Positions 48,228 through 59,610 are shown, counted from the first letter of the stretch. The stretch: 64,000 nt of DNA from Vibrio mexicanus (GCF_001012815.1 NZ_JYJP01000014.1:42366-106365); one strand, 5' to 3'. Notes: generated by a model from the letters alone, not told the origin. Made by a program: numbers and translations.

Positions 48228-49268
48228 ATGAAAGTTCTAGTTACTGGTGGGTGCGGCTATATAGGAAGTCACGCTTGTGTCGCTCTAAGCCAAGCCGGAT
48301 ATACCCCAATTATTCTCGATAATTTGAGCAACGCGAATGAAGCGATATTAACGCCGTTGTCGCAACTGTGCGGACAAGCGCCGAAATGTTATATCGGGGA
48401 TGTTCGAGACCCACAGATACTAGACAGCATCTTTACCGAACATGATATTCAAGCCGTGATGCACTTTGCGGGATTAAAAGCAGTAGGTGAATCAACGGTT
48501 AAGCCTCTGGAGTACTATGACAATAACGTCAATGGCACTTTGATTCTGGTGGCTGCGATGCGCCGAGCTAACGTTCGCCAACTGATTTTTAGTTCATCCG
48601 CGACGGTGTATGGCGATCCTACTAGCGTGCCGATCGATGAGTCTATGCCAACGGGGGCAACCACCAACCCTTATGGCACCAGCAAACATATGGTCGAGCG
48701 GTGTTTAGCTGATATCGCTAATGCGCGCGACGATATGAGCATCTGCCTACTGCGTTACTTCAATCCAGTCGGTGCCCACCCTTCTGGCCTGATTGGCGAA
48801 GACCCAAGCGGTATTCCCAATAACCTCATGCCATTTATTACTCAAGTGGCGATCGGCCGTCGTGAGCAGCTTTCTATTTTTGGCAATGATTACCCAACCT
48901 CCGATGGTACCGGGGTTCGCGATTATATCCACGTTGAAGATTTAGTCGACGGCCACGTGGCGGCACTTGAAAAACTCTCTGGTCGAAGCGGACTGCATGT
49001 CTACAACTTGGGAACAGGCCAAGGGACGAGCGTGCTGCAAATGGTGGCTGCGATGGAAAAGGCCGTAGGGAACAGCATCCCCACTCAATTAATGCCAAGG
49101 CGAGCAGGCGACATTGCTGAATGTTATGCCGACGCAAGAAAAGCGGCTAGCGATTTGGGTTGGCGAGCTCGATACGGTCTGGATGACATGACCGCACACA
49201 GTTGGAATTGGCAAGTGAAGAACCGAATGGGTATGGACAGTAGTTGTAGGAAGGAAAAACATGTCTGA
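48228..49268 (+). CDS. galE: UDP-glucose 4-epimerase
   Basis: GalE interconverts UDP-galactose and UDP-glucose. The 346-residue protein has the NAD-binding motif [20 protein letters not shown] and the catalytic YGTSK. The C-terminal region [12 protein letters not shown] is typical. The gene overlaps galT by eight bases. In this locus GalE and GalT would channel galactose 1-phosphate released by the GH112 phosphorylase into UDP-glucose and glucose 1-phosphate. Confidence 0.94.
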   Translation: MKVLVTGGCGYIGSHACVALSQAGYTPIILDNLSNANEAILTPLSQLCGQAPKCYIGDVRDPQILDSIFTEHDIQAVMHFAGLKAVGESTVKPLEYYDNNVNGTLILVAAMRRANVRQLIFSSSATVYGDPTSVPIDESMPTGATTNPYGTSKHMVERCLADIANARDDMSICLLRYFNPVGAHPSGLIGEDPSGIPNNLMPFITQVAIGRREQLSIFGNDYPTSDGTGVRDYIHVEDLVDGHVAALEKLSGRSGLHVYNLGTGQGTSVLQMVAAMEKAVGNSIPTQLMPRRAGDIAECYADARKAASDLGWRARYGLDDMTAHSWNWQVKNRMGMDSSCRKEKHV

Positions 49269-50301
49269 TTTTGAAATGACGGATCACCCACATCGCCGCT
49301 TTAACCCGTTAACCGGAGAGTGGGTATTGGTGTCGCCACACAGAGCGAAACGACCTTGGCAAGGCCAGCAAGAGAGTGTTTCGAATGATACGCTGCCGAG
49401 TTACGACAAACATTGTTTCCTGTGTCCGACCAATGAGCGCATCAGCGGCGATGTGAATCCGGATTATCAAGGAACTTACGTTTTTAAAAACGATTTTGCA
49501 GCGCTCAAGCAAGATACGCCGCTTGCAGATAGCTTGGCGGATCCTTTGTTGAAAATGGAAAGTGCACGTGGCGAAAGCCGTGTGATCTGTTTCTCTCCTG
49601 ATCACAGCAAAACACTGCCTGAACTTCCTGTGCAAGCGATCGAGAAGGTGGTGGACACTTGGGTCGAGCAGACTGGAGAACTAGGACAGGATTACCCGTG
49701 GATTCAAGTATTTGAGAACAAAGGTGAAACCATGGGCTGTTCTCAGCCGCACCCTCACGGCCAGATCTGGGCCAACAGTTTTGTCCCAAGCGAAATCGCG
49801 CGCAAAGACCATAACCTCTCAGCCTACTACCAACAGAATGGCTCTGCGTTACTGGACGATTACGTTGCTCGTGAACTCAGCGAGCAAGAGCGTATTGTGG
49901 TTGAAACCGAGCATTGGCTTGCGGTTTTGCCCTATTGGGCGGCTTGGCCTTTTGAGACGCTATTGCTACCTAAGCAGTCGGCTAATCGATTGACATCTTT
50001 AAGCTCAGCGCAAAAACAAGACTTGGCCGTTGCGATCAAAGAGCTCACCACCCGCTACGACAACCTGTTCCAGTGCTCCTTCCCTTATTCGATGGGCTGG
50101 CATGGCGCGCCGTTCAACGACAGTGCCAACGAACATTGGACAGTCCACGCCTGTTTTTATCCACCACTATTGCGCAGTGCGTCTGTGCGCAAGTTTATGG
50201 TCGGGTATGAAATGTTGGCCGAAAGTCAGCGTGATTTAACCCCAGAACAGGCGGCGGAGCGTCTAAGAAACGTGAGCACCACCCACTACAAACAACAATA
50301 A
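49261..50301 (+). CDS. galT: Galactose-1-phosphate uridylyltransferase
   Basis: GalT exchanges UMP between UDP-glucose and galactose 1-phosphate. The 346-residue protein has the class I HIT-like active site [13 protein letters not shown] with the nucleophilic His, zinc-site residues (CFLCPTN) and [10 protein letters not shown]. No galK accompanies it. That fits a source of galactose 1-phosphate from phosphorolysis rather than from free galactose. Confidence 0.95.
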   Translation: MSDFEMTDHPHRRFNPLTGEWVLVSPHRAKRPWQGQQESVSNDTLPSYDKHCFLCPTNERISGDVNPDYQGTYVFKNDFAALKQDTPLADSLADPLLKMESARGESRVICFSPDHSKTLPELPVQAIEKVVDTWVEQTGELGQDYPWIQVFENKGETMGCSQPHPHGQIWANSFVPSEIARKDHNLSAYYQQNGSALLDDYVARELSEQERIVVETEHWLAVLPYWAAWPFETLLLPKQSANRLTSLSSAQKQDLAVAIKELTTRYDNLFQCSFPYSMGWHGAPFNDSANEHWTVHACFYPPLLRSASVRKFMVGYEMLAESQRDLTPEQAAERLRNVSTTHYKQQ

Positions 50302-50364
50302 ACCTCAGCGAATGAGGCCCCTTGCTCTATGCAAGGGGTAAAAGCAGTAATCAAGGAATCAACG

Positions 50365-51125
50365 ATGAATAAAGAGTTATTTAGTTTAGACGATAAAGTG
50401 GCAATGGTGACGGGCTGTAATACAGGCCTGGGTCAGGCCATGGCCATTGCACTCGCAGAAGCGGGGTGCGATATCGTCGGCGTGAATCACAACGATGCTG
50501 GCGAAACACCGGAAATGATTGCCCAAGCGGGTCGAAAGTTTTACGCCATCACTGCTGATCTGAGTCAGCACGATGCATTAAGCAGCGTGGTTGAACAGGC
50601 GGTGACGCTCGCGGGTAAAATCGATGTACTGGTCAACAATGCCGGCATTATTCGCCGCGCTGATGCGATTGAGTTCAGTGAGCAAGATTGGGACGACGTC
50701 ATGGACATCAACCTCAAGAGTGTGTTCTTCCTGTCGCAGCTCGTTGCGCGTGAGTTCGAAAAGCAGCAGACCGGCGGCAAGATCATTAATATCGCCTCTA
50801 TGCTCTCTTTCCAAGGGGGATTCGCGTGCCTTCTTACACCGCATCAAAAAGTGGCGTAATGGGTATTACTCGTTTGCTAGCAAACGAATGGGCAGCAAAA
50901 GGCATCAACGTGAATGCGATTGCTCCGGGATACATGGCCACCAATAACACGGCTGCGCTACGAGAAGACGAAGCACGTAACCAAGCCATTCTTGAGCGTA
51001 TTCCTGCCCAGCGCTGGGGAGAGCCGAACGATCTTGCGGGCCCAACCGTGTTCTTGGCTTCAAAAGCGTCAGACTATGTGAACGGATATACCGTGGCTGT
51101 TGATGGTGGCTGGTTAGCACGTTAA
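50365..51125 (+). CDS. KduD/DhuD-type NAD-dependent reductase (second copy), one apparent frameshift
   Basis: A second short-chain dehydrogenase of 253 residues (after repair) with TGCNTGLGQA, NNAGIIRR and SYTASK. It is strongly similar to the copy at 42268, with nearly identical C-terminal halves. The frame breaks in GGGGG 50815-50819, the same position in the protein as in the other copy, since both genes share the run. AAGGA precedes ATG 50365. One copy may act on the DhuI product and the other on a related keto-uronate; sequence alone does not decide. Confidence 0.9.
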
Positions 51126-51130
51126 TGGTG

Positions 51131-51154
51131 GGCTGCTCGACAGCCTTTTTTTTT
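51131..51154 (+). terminator. Rho-independent terminator after the second kduD/dhuD gene
   Basis: GGCTG-CTCGA-CAGCC is followed by nine Ts and lies five bases after the stop codon. It ends the SulP operon. Confidence 0.8.
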
Positions 51155-51171
51155 GTACCCAATCAATAAAA

Positions 51172-51186
51172 TGAAAAGTCGTTTCA
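51172..51186. promoter_or_regulatory. TGAAA-N5-TTTCA box upstream of the GH88 gene (KdgR-like)
   Basis: TGAAA-AGTCG-TTTCA is the only fully symmetrical copy of the element in the locus. It lies 175 bases before the GH88 start codon. Confidence 0.55.
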
Positions 51187-51361
51187 AAAAATGTGAGCAA
51201 CCTTTGCGTTTAAGATTCGAGCGTCCGATATGATGGCGTCATAGTATTGATAGAACTTATTTTTGATATCCAAGCTTGCGTTAAATCGTAAGAAATATCG
51301 CCCCTTTATTGGCTCGCTTGCTTGGTTATATCCATAAATGTTGTAAAGAGAGTATTGTTAC

Positions 51362-52531
51362 ATGACGGATTCCATTACGCTGCGCCCGATCCCCGCTGAG
51401 CTGAACGAGCAAAGAGTGATCGACCACCTCCCTACTGTGGTGGCAGCCATCAAAAAGAACATTGCCAAAATTGGTGAACGCAACCCTAAAATCGGCACAG
51501 ACACGCATCAATGGCAGTACTGTGGTCAGTTTGATTGGGTTTCGTCATTCTGGACCGGTGAGCTGTGGCTTTGCTACCAAATGACCGCAGAGCAGACCTT
51601 CAAAAACAGCGCGAAGCTTCGCAAACAGTACTTTGCCGATATGCTGTTGGATCCGTTTTGGTTAGATCACGATCTTGGTTTCCAATACAGCTTAAGCTGC
51701 GTAGCAGATTACAAGCTGACAGGCGATGAAGAGTCAAAAATGATGGCGATTCGCGCTGCGGATCATCTGATCCATCGTTTCAGAAAAATTGGCGGATACA
51801 TTGTTGCTTGGAACGACACACATCCACTTGGGCCTGAAATCACCCAAGGTAAATCGATCATCGATTCATTGCAAAACACCGCATTGCTGTTTTGGGCATC
51901 AGAAGTGACAGGTTCAAAGGTCTACGCAGAGGCGGCGACGCGCCACAGTGAAACACTGGCTAAGCACATTGTTCGCGATGATTTCTCAACCTATCACTCG
52001 TTTAACTTCCATCCGGTGACTCAGCAGCCAATCAAGGGCGAAACCTTCCAAGGTTATGCCGACGACTCTTGTTGGGCGCGCGGCCAGTCTTGGGCGGTGC
52101 ATGGCTTTGCCCAAACCTATCTTTACACAAAGGACGAGAAGTTCTTAACGCTGGCTAAGCAGTTGGCTCGATACGCCGTTGAGCAGATCACCGATGACGG
52201 TGTGCCTGTTTGGGATTACTCACTTCCTGCTAACGAGATTCAGTACAAAGACAGCTCGGCGGGCGCGATTACCGCTGCGGGACTGTTACTGATCGCTCAG
52301 TGCATTGACGATGAGCAAGAGGCCGAGCAGTACCGAAAATGGGGCTTGTACTTACTGCAAGGTTTGATGGACAGCTGCGATCTTACTCAAGACGATAATG
52401 CACTTGGCTTATTGGCGCACGGCGCGTCTTTTGTCAAAGTTGGCCTTTGCGACAACATGCTGCCATACGGCGACTACTACTATTTAGAGGCACTGATGCG
52501 TGCCAATGGTTATCAGAAGTTCTTCTGGTAA
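51362..52531 (+). CDS. Unsaturated glucuronyl hydrolase, GH88
   Basis: This enzyme hydrates the double bond of unsaturated uronate disaccharides made by lyases, freeing the amino sugar and an unsaturated uronate that opens to 4-deoxy-5-hexosulose-uronate. The 389-residue protein has the (alpha/alpha)6 pattern, acidic motifs DHDLGFQYSL and IIDSLQNTALLFWA that hold the likely catalytic Asp pair, GQSWAVHGFAQTY and the C-terminal DNMLPYGDYYYLEAL. No signal peptide is seen, so it works in the cytoplasm. It is the first gene of a unit with the GH112 phosphorylase and PL8 genes. Confidence 0.92.
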   Translation: MTDSITLRPIPAELNEQRVIDHLPTVVAAIKKNIAKIGERNPKIGTDTHQWQYCGQFDWVSSFWTGELWLCYQMTAEQTFKNSAKLRKQYFADMLLDPFWLDHDLGFQYSLSCVADYKLTGDEESKMMAIRAADHLIHRFRKIGGYIVAWNDTHPLGPEITQGKSIIDSLQNTALLFWASEVTGSKVYAEAATRHSETLAKHIVRDDFSTYHSFNFHPVTQQPIKGETFQGYADDSCWARGQSWAVHGFAQTYLYTKDEKFLTLAKQLARYAVEQITDDGVPVWDYSLPANEIQYKDSSAGAITAAGLLLIAQCIDDEQEAEQYRKWGLYLLQGLMDSCDLTQDDNALGLLAHGASFVKVGLCDNMLPYGDYYYLEALMRANGYQKFFW

Positions 52532-52578
52532 TTCACTAATCCAATTTATTGATTTTAATAGGGCAGAGAGTTTAATAG

Positions 52579-52601
52579 GCTCCCTGCCTTAGGGAGCTTT
52601 T
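52579..52601 (+). promoter_or_regulatory. Hairpin overlapping the ribosome-binding site of the GH112 gene
   Basis: GCTCCCT (52579-52585) pairs perfectly with AGGGAGC (52591-52597), and four Ts follow immediately before ATG 52602. AGGGAG is also the ribosome-binding site of the GH112 gene. The hairpin could therefore be an intrinsic terminator for the GH88 transcript, a block on GH112 translation, or both. Confidence 0.6.
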
Positions 52602-54790
52602 ATGTCTAAAATAGACCAACCGAAAGGCCATATGACTCTGCCCGTTGAAGTCGGACAAGAAGAAGTGGTGCTGGATCTCTACAAAAAATGGCAAGCGGAT
52701 GCGCTGCGTGATAGTGACGGAACCAGCATGCCTGATTCACTGGCAGAGCAAGACAGCGATATCTATTCGGTGATGTGTTTGGTGCGTGCCGATCAGAAAT
52801 ATGCCTACGACAATCCACAATATCTGCATCGTAAGTATCTGATGTCTTTTCCTGTCACGGCGATGAGTGAAACGGTGTCTATCTCACCGCTTGATGGCTA
52901 CAGCAAAGACAAATACGAGCTGGATGATGACAGCGATCCGAAACAGTGGTGGGAAGTACGTAATCGCACCACTAACCAAGTGATAGATGTTCAGCACTGG
53001 GATGTGTGCGCAGACACCAACACGGTGCAAGTTTATCAAGCTGTCCCTTACCATGAGTACACGGTGACCTTCCTTGCAAGGCAGGTATGGGATAGCGTTT
53101 CCATGTATAACGCCCTAACCAACGACTGGGAAGGGCCGCGCATTCGCAGTTTAGATCCTTATCATCCAGAGTGTCGCTCGCATCTTCTGAACCACTTTCA
53201 GACGTGGCTGGATGAGCACCCGAACACGACCGTGGTGCGATTTACCACCTTTGCTTTCCTGTTCGTGATCGACACTGGAGAGAAGAACCAAGACATTTAT
53301 CGAGATTGGACGGGATATGGCGAAACGGTAAGCCTCGCGCCCTAGACGACTTTGAAAAGCGCTTTGGTTACCGTTTAACGCCAGAAGATTTTGTTGACGC
53401 GGGTTATTACAACGGCACTTATAAAGTCCCTTCTCAGCGCTACAAAGACTGGATGACATTCGTTCAAGAGTTTGTGGTGAGCTTTGCAGCCGAGCTGGTT
53501 TCTATGGCGCACAAGGCGGGTAAGCGCACTGCGATGTTCCAAGGCGATCACTGGATTGGCACCGAACCTTTCCTAGAGAGCTATCAGCAGATTGGTTTGG
53601 ACATCAATATTGGCGCAGTTGAAGATGGTGTGGCCTTGCGTCGACTGACAGACTCTGGCGGTGACCAAATCCGCGAAGCGCGATTCTATCCTTATTTCTT
53701 CCCAGATGTATTCCGTGAAGGCAACGATCCTGTGGTCGAGTCTATGTCTAACTGGACTAAGATTCGCCGCGCTATGTTGCAAAAACCTCTTGATCGCATC
53801 GGTTACGGTGGTTACTTGTCACTAGCCAACAAATTCCCACACTTCATTGATCATGTGACTGAAGTTTCGCAGCAGTTTGGTGATTACCTGCAGCACACTC
53901 AACGAACGCAGTCGCAGAAAGTGGCGGGTAAAGTTGCGGTACTAAGCGCTTGGGGTAAGGCGCGAAGCTGGCTACAAAATCAAGCTCGCGACCAAAGATT
54001 CTACGTGCCACCGCGCCCAGATGTCATGGAACTCGTGGGCAACAATTTGCTTGAGTGTTTGTCGGGCTTGCCGTTCGATGTTGAGTTCATCAGTTTCGAT
54101 GACATCGTTGAAAACGGCATTGATGAAGACATCAAAATCATCATTAACACCGGCGATGCAAACTCTGCGTGGAGTGGTGGCGAATGTTGGGACAATCCAG
54201 ATGTGTTAGTCGCCATTCGTCAGTTTGTCGCGCAAGGCGGTGGCCTTCTAGGTGTGTCTGATCCCTCTGCGCTGCAAAAGAATGGCCGTTACTTCCAACT
54301 TGGTGATGTGTTCGGTTTAGAGAAAGAAACATCGCTGACCATGGGCCGTGTGGCTATGCCGGTTTCGGTGAATGAAGAGCACTACCTCAGCCAATGTCTA
54401 TCCGGCAAAGAGGACTTTGGAAACTTAAGCTACGTCTATCCGCAAGCTGATGACCTCAATGTGATTGTTGCTCAGGGGCAACACTTGGCGTTAACGGCGA
54501 AAGAGTATGGCGAAGGCCGCTCTGTATATTTAGGTAACTTACCCTTCACCACAGAGAATGCTCGTTTGTTGCAGAACATTCTGATTTGGCTGGGAGCCAA
54601 TGACGGCCAATCTCAGAGCTGGCTATCATCAAACCCTGAAGTGGACGTCGCTTTCTATCCAGACACATTGATGGCGACCGCTGTGAACTTCTCGTCAGAG
54701 CCGCAGAAAGTGACGGTGATTGATCACAAAGGGCATGAAGTGAGTTTGTCACTTGAGCCTTATGAGTGGCGTTGGTTGTCCGCTGAGTAA
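52602..54790 (+). CDS. GH112 galactosyl-N-acetylhexosamine phosphorylase, one apparent frameshift
   Basis: GH112 enzymes split galactosyl-beta-1,3-N-acetylhexosamine with phosphate into galactose 1-phosphate and free GalNAc or GlcNAc. The reconstructed protein of about 729 residues matches the family from the N-terminus (PKGHMTLPVEVGQEEVVLDL) through YRDWTGYGETVSPRALDDFEKRFGY to MFQGDHWIGTEPF, which holds the presumed catalytic Asp, and a C-terminal beta domain. The frame breaks at CC 53333-53334 (GCCT for GCCCT). No signal peptide is present, so it is cytoplasmic. A V. vulnificus relative prefers galacto-N-biose, as far as I recall. The galT and galE genes nearby would take its product. Confidence 0.88.
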
Positions 54791-54797
54791 TAAAAGG

Positions 54798-54822
54798 AAG
54801 GTGCTTCGGCACCTTTTCTTTT
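54798..54822 (+). terminator. Terminator with TTCG loop after the GH112 gene
   Basis: AAGGTGC-TTCG-GCACCTT is a seven-base perfect stem with a stable tetraloop followed by TTCTTTTCT. The PL8 gene starts 72 bases later, so it may be expressed partly by read-through. Confidence 0.85.
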
Positions 54823-54893
54823 CTCCAAAGCAAAAACCAATACCGCGCATTTACAGCCCCATACCCAGTAAACCTGTTCAGCTAGATAACGTT

Positions 54894-56887
54894 ATGACAT
54901 CTCAACACTTGCTTACCATCCGCGAGCGACTGACTCGCACCTTTATCGACCAATACCGTTTGAATTATTGTCCACAGTCTTGCCAGCATTGGGTTGAGAC
55001 TTTCATTGGAGGCCAGGGCTGGCCTGATGTTGATCTGAAAAAAGGTCGAGAGTCTGGTGAGGTAATACGGACGTATCTAGAGCGGGTTCTGGCGATTGCC
55101 TATCGGGTAAATCACGCGCGCGAGCCTTATGTCAAAAGCGTTCTAAGTTGTGCTCTCTACCATTGGTATCAAGTGAATCCGAACAACTGGAACTGGTGGT
55201 GGAATCAAATTGGAAAGCAAAGGCTTCTAGGAAATATTGCGCTGCTGCTTGATGATGATCTGGATGCGAATTGGTTAAAGAGAATTGCCCTAGACATGCC
55301 CAAAAAGGCAACCATGACAGGTGCTAATTTGGCCGACCTTTGTCATGGTGTGGCGATAGGCGCTCTGCTTGAAGGAAATCAGGCTCGGCTTGCGAAGGCG
55401 ATGCGTCAACTGGCAACTACGTTGCAGACGACCTCTGATGAAGGGATTCAGCGTGATTACTCTTATCAGCAGCATGGCGCGCAAATCTACAATGGTGGTT
55501 ATGGTGAGTCGTTTTTTAATGTGGCGCTGGTTTGGGCGTATGCTTGTGAAGGGAGTTCATTCCAGTTTATCGATGCCGATAAGCAGCAACTGCTCAACTA
55601 TTTTGAGCAAGGGACGTTGTGGATGACCTACAGTAGGCAGTTTGATTTCAACGTGTGTGGTCGCTCTGTGGCGAAGCCCTATCTGGAAAAACGCGATTAT
55701 CATCGTAACTTGGCATTTCAAGCTCAGCGACTTCAATCATTGGCTCCGCATACCCGAAATCAGCTAGAGTCCATTCGACGCTTCTATGAAGGGTTTGAGG
55801 CCTATCCGTACCAAGGTTTTAAAGTGTTTTGGCGATCCGATTATTGCTCTCAAGTGAGCGCTCACTATAGCGTAACGGTAAAGGCAAACTCATGTCGCAC
55901 AGAACCTATTGAGCAAGGCAACCAAGAAAACCTCAAAGGCGGCTGGCTCGGCTTTGGCAGCATGAATATCACTGTGACTGGTAAGGAGTACCACGATATT
56001 TTTCCCTGTTGGGATTGGCGTTTTATTCCAGGCGTCACCACCCCTGCGGTTGAACGAGCTCCCAAAGTGTGGGGATCAGTTGAACAGGTGACGCATTGGG
56101 CGGGTGGTGTCAGTGATGGGCGATCTGGCGTGATGACCTTTGAATTGGAAAAGGATGGTTGCCACGGTTTGAAGTCATGGTTCTTCTTTGATGGCTTAGT
56201 GGTTGCGTTGGGTGCAGGAATAAGCGCTAACTCTGAACTCCCATTAGCCACAACGCTCAATCAGTGTTGGCTAGAAGGAGAAGTGGAAGTGGGCGGCCAA
56301 TTACCCAACTCAGCGGAATGGGTTTATCACAATCAGTGTGGCTACATTAGCCTTGATCATCGCCCAATCAACGTTGAGCGTTCATTACGAAGCGAAAAAT
56401 GGCATAGCATCAATCGGCACTTGGAAAATAGAGATAATCTCAAAGAGGTGCTGAGATTAACCATTGATCATGGCCTTTGCCTAATAATGATGGATACGCC
56501 TATGCCATCTTACCGGCAACCACTGCTAACAGAACAAAGCGTTATGCGAGCAACCCAAATGTCGAGATCCTAGCCAATAGTGCCACTTTGCAGCTCGTTA
56601 AGTATGGAAAAACCTACTGTGCAGTGTTCTATCAAGCAGGCCGTTTCAACTTGAATGATAATGCTTGGGTTGAAGTGGATAAGCCTTGTGTCATGCAATG
56701 GAAGTACTCAAATGATTTAGTCAAGGTGGTACTTTCAACTCCGGGAGCGGGTGTGCCGGTAAAATTGACATTTAGTGAGCAATTAATTGAGTATTCAGCA
56801 AAAATTATCACGCCATCTGGTATTCATCATTTAGGTGAATCCGTTGTGCTTACCCTCGCACCTTTCACAAAAAAGGCGAAAAAATAG
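54894..56887 (+). CDS. PL8-family polysaccharide lyase without signal peptide, one apparent frameshift
   Basis: PL8 lyases cleave chondroitin, hyaluronan or related glycosaminoglycans by beta-elimination. The reconstructed protein has about 664 residues: an alpha/alpha toroid with the substrate-cleft motif NWNWWWNQIGKQ (about residue 98), the catalytic His/Tyr block YQQHGAQIYNGGYG (about 191), GRSV (about 255), then beta-sandwich domains. The frame breaks at CC 56480-56481; one C restores LCPNNDGYAYAILP. The frame lacks a signal peptide, so this copy may degrade imported oligomers in the cytoplasm. A start further upstream is open but encodes no secretion signal either. Confidence 0.85.
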
Positions 56888-56914
56888 CCGATCAAAATAA
56901 CATTCTCATAAAAT

Positions 56915-56929
56915 TGGAATTACTTTTCA
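56915..56929. promoter_or_regulatory. Weak TGAAA-type box upstream of the secreted PL8 gene (KdgR-like)
   Basis: TGGAA-TTACT-TTTCA differs from TGAAA-N5-TTTCA by one base. It lies 64 bases before the start codon, between the two lyase genes. Confidence 0.35.
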
Positions 56930-56992
56930 AAAAAATATTGGTTACTGTCCGAAGCGCTGATTAACCCAGTAAATAACCAATAATGAGAAACT

Positions 56993-59567
56993 ATGAAAAC
57001 AGTTCAATACGTGAAATCAACCTTAGCGATAGCCGTTTTAAGTAGTGTTTGCGCATCTGTAAATGCTGGCTCAATTTCGCAACTTTCCAATCAAGTCGCT
57101 CCAGAGTTTGCTCAAAGTGAGCAAACTGCTGTGGCATCGAAAGGGCAAGACTTAATCCAACTATCAACGACATACATCAATGATCAAGGCCTAGACGGCA
57201 GTTGGGCAGACATTGATTACTCGATCATTTCCACTACCGGCAGTGAGTTTCGCAAGCATATTGCGCGAATTCGTATTCTTGCTGCCGACTACCATCTAAA
57301 CAGCAATGCAGCTGCGGCAACCGCGGCCAACAAGGCAATTCGCTTTTGGTATAGCTCTGCACGTTCCAACAGTAATTGGTGGTGGAACGAAATTGGTAAA
57401 CAGCTTTTCCTTGGCCCGTCGGCGATTATGCTTGGCGCCACTCTGGATGCGGATCTTAAGCAAAACATCGTGAGTGACATGCCAAGTGCGCCTTATAAAA
57501 CCGGCGCCAATCGCACCGATATTTCAAAAGGGGTCATTTTTGGTGGCTTGCTTGGTAATGATGAAGTGAGGCTGCAAAGCGGTCTGACTGGGATTGAAGA
57601 GACTATTGTCGTGACGGAAGACGAAGGCATTCAAGCCGACTTTTCCTTCCAGCAACATGGTCCGCAACTCTATACGGGCGGCTATGGAGAAGTGTTTTTC
57701 GATACCGCATCCTTTTGGGCTTACCACGTGAAAGACACGCCGTGGCGCTTTGCACCTGAACGAGAAGCGTTACTGGGGAGTTACCTACTCGATGGCGTTC
57801 GTTGGATGCAATCTCACGGAACATTGGATTACAACGTTATGGGGCGAGGGATCAGCCGTGAAGCCACTTTAGACAACGCGCCTCTTATTAAGCAAACTCA
57901 GTACATTGAGGCACTGGCACCGCAAAGAGCGCAAGAGACGCAAGCGCTTAATATGCACCTGCATGGTGGCCCATCTGGCTTGCAAGGTTTCAAATCTTTC
58001 TGGCGCAGCGACTACGCGAGCAAAGTTGGCAGTGGCCATTTTGTCGGTATCAAAATGAACTCGGCGCGCATCAAGCCGACCGAGGCGGGTAACGGTGAAA
58101 ACCTACTTGGTAACTGGTTAGGCTTTGGTAGCACTTTCATCATGCAAAGGGGCGATGAGTACCATAACCTATTCCCGGTTTGGGACTGGAAGCTAATCCC
58201 AGGTGTGACCGCGCCACACTTTGCTCAAAAACCGAAGGACTGGGGGCAAATCGAAATGCAAACTACGTTTGTGGGGAGTGCCTCAAATGGGCGTCATGGT
58301 GTAGCGGTCATGGATATGGATGTATGGTCGACTCAAGCGAAAAAAGCATGGTTTAGCTTTGATGATGAGCTGGTCGCGTTAGGGGCAGGGATACGCTCGA
58401 CACGCTCAGAATATGTTAGCACCACAGTCAACCAAACTCGATTGAACGGTGATGTGACTGTGGATGATCAAGTGTTCACTCAAGCAGCCGAGCAATCGTT
58501 AATGCCAATTGGGTACACCATGACGGCGTGGGTTATGTTTTCCCGAACTACTGGTATGGGCATATGGACAATCGCCAGAACACTGGCAGTTGGAAAGCGA
58601 TCAACAATGGTGGGTCGGACGCGCAAATCACAGACGGTGTATTCATGTTAAGAATGGGACACAGCTGGCAGCCAACATCGGCGTCTTATGCGTATCAGAT
58701 TGTGCCTGAGAAAACAGCAACTGAGACAGCAAGTTACGCGCAAAGTAATCCAGTTCAAATCTTAACCAATACCGATAAAGTGCAGGCTGTCTATCATACT
58801 GGGCTGAACACAACAGGCATTGTTTTCTACCAAGCTGGCAGTCTTACACTGGCTAACGGTGCGGTTGTGACGGTCGACAAACCAAGCGTGCTGGTGGTCG
58901 ATAGCTCACAGGTTCAACCTCAAATCACGCTCTCAACACCGGGCTATGGCACGCAAGTGAAGGTGAGCTACAGTGGCGGAGGTTTGGACCTTGTAACCAG
59001 CGTGGTGACTTCAGCATTGAAAGCAGAGTTAGGTAAAAGCCACAGTGTGGACTTTTCCAATCCGGTGATCGAACCGCAGCAGCTACGATTATGGTCGGCG
59101 CTGATGCATTTGTTCGTGACGGCAGTTATGCAAACCAGAGCTTTGGCAAAAACAGCTTCTTGGTGGTCAAGAAAGATGGCACAGGTTACAACCGTAAAGT
59201 GGTATTGAGTTTCGAACTGAGTGGGCAAACCTTGACTGCAACGACTAAAGCAGTTCTGAGATTACATGTTAAGAACGTCAACACAGCGGTGCAGCGACAA
59301 GTACAATTTTCTCGTCTAGCACAGGCAAATTGGACGGAAAGTAACATCAGCTGGAACTCTCTGCCTGTGGTTCAAACGGTGGGTAGCCAATTGACGATAA
59401 CCCCTCAAGATAAGGGCAGTTGGATTGAAGTAGATGTGACGGATCTTGTGACTGAAGGTGTGAACAGCTTCTTGATCGAAAATCCGGGCGTGGCCGATGG
59501 CAAAGGCGATGTCAGTTTCTCCAGTCGAGAGTCTGGATTAGCGCCTGAGCTAGTCATTACTCCTTAG
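56993..59567 (+). CDS. Secreted PL8-family lyase with C-terminal DNRLRE domain, two apparent frameshifts
   Basis: The reconstructed protein has about 858 residues. A signal peptide (MKTVQYVKSTLAIAVLSS...NA) is followed by a PL8 toroid with NSNWWWNEIGKQ (about residue 126), FQQHGPQLYTGGYGEVF with catalytic His and Tyr (about 220) and GRGIS (about 283), then central beta domains with PNWVHHDGVGYVFPNYW. The last 160 residues (DAFVRDGSYANQSFGKNSF onward) are a DNRLRE-type beta-sandwich, a module common on secreted carbohydrate enzymes. Breaks lie at CC 58505-58506 and CC 59074-59075; each needs one C. It should attack the polymer outside the cytoplasm. Confidence 0.87.
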
Positions 59568-59610
59568 CTAGAGTGCCTCTCTTGTAACAAAGCGAGTGTT
59601 CACTCCGATA

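Noticed and set aside
54753..54893. N-terminal extension of the first PL8 lyase overlapping the end of the GH112 gene
   Set aside because: The extension runs through the TTCG terminator and encodes no signal peptide or family sequence. ATG 54894 begins the conserved region.
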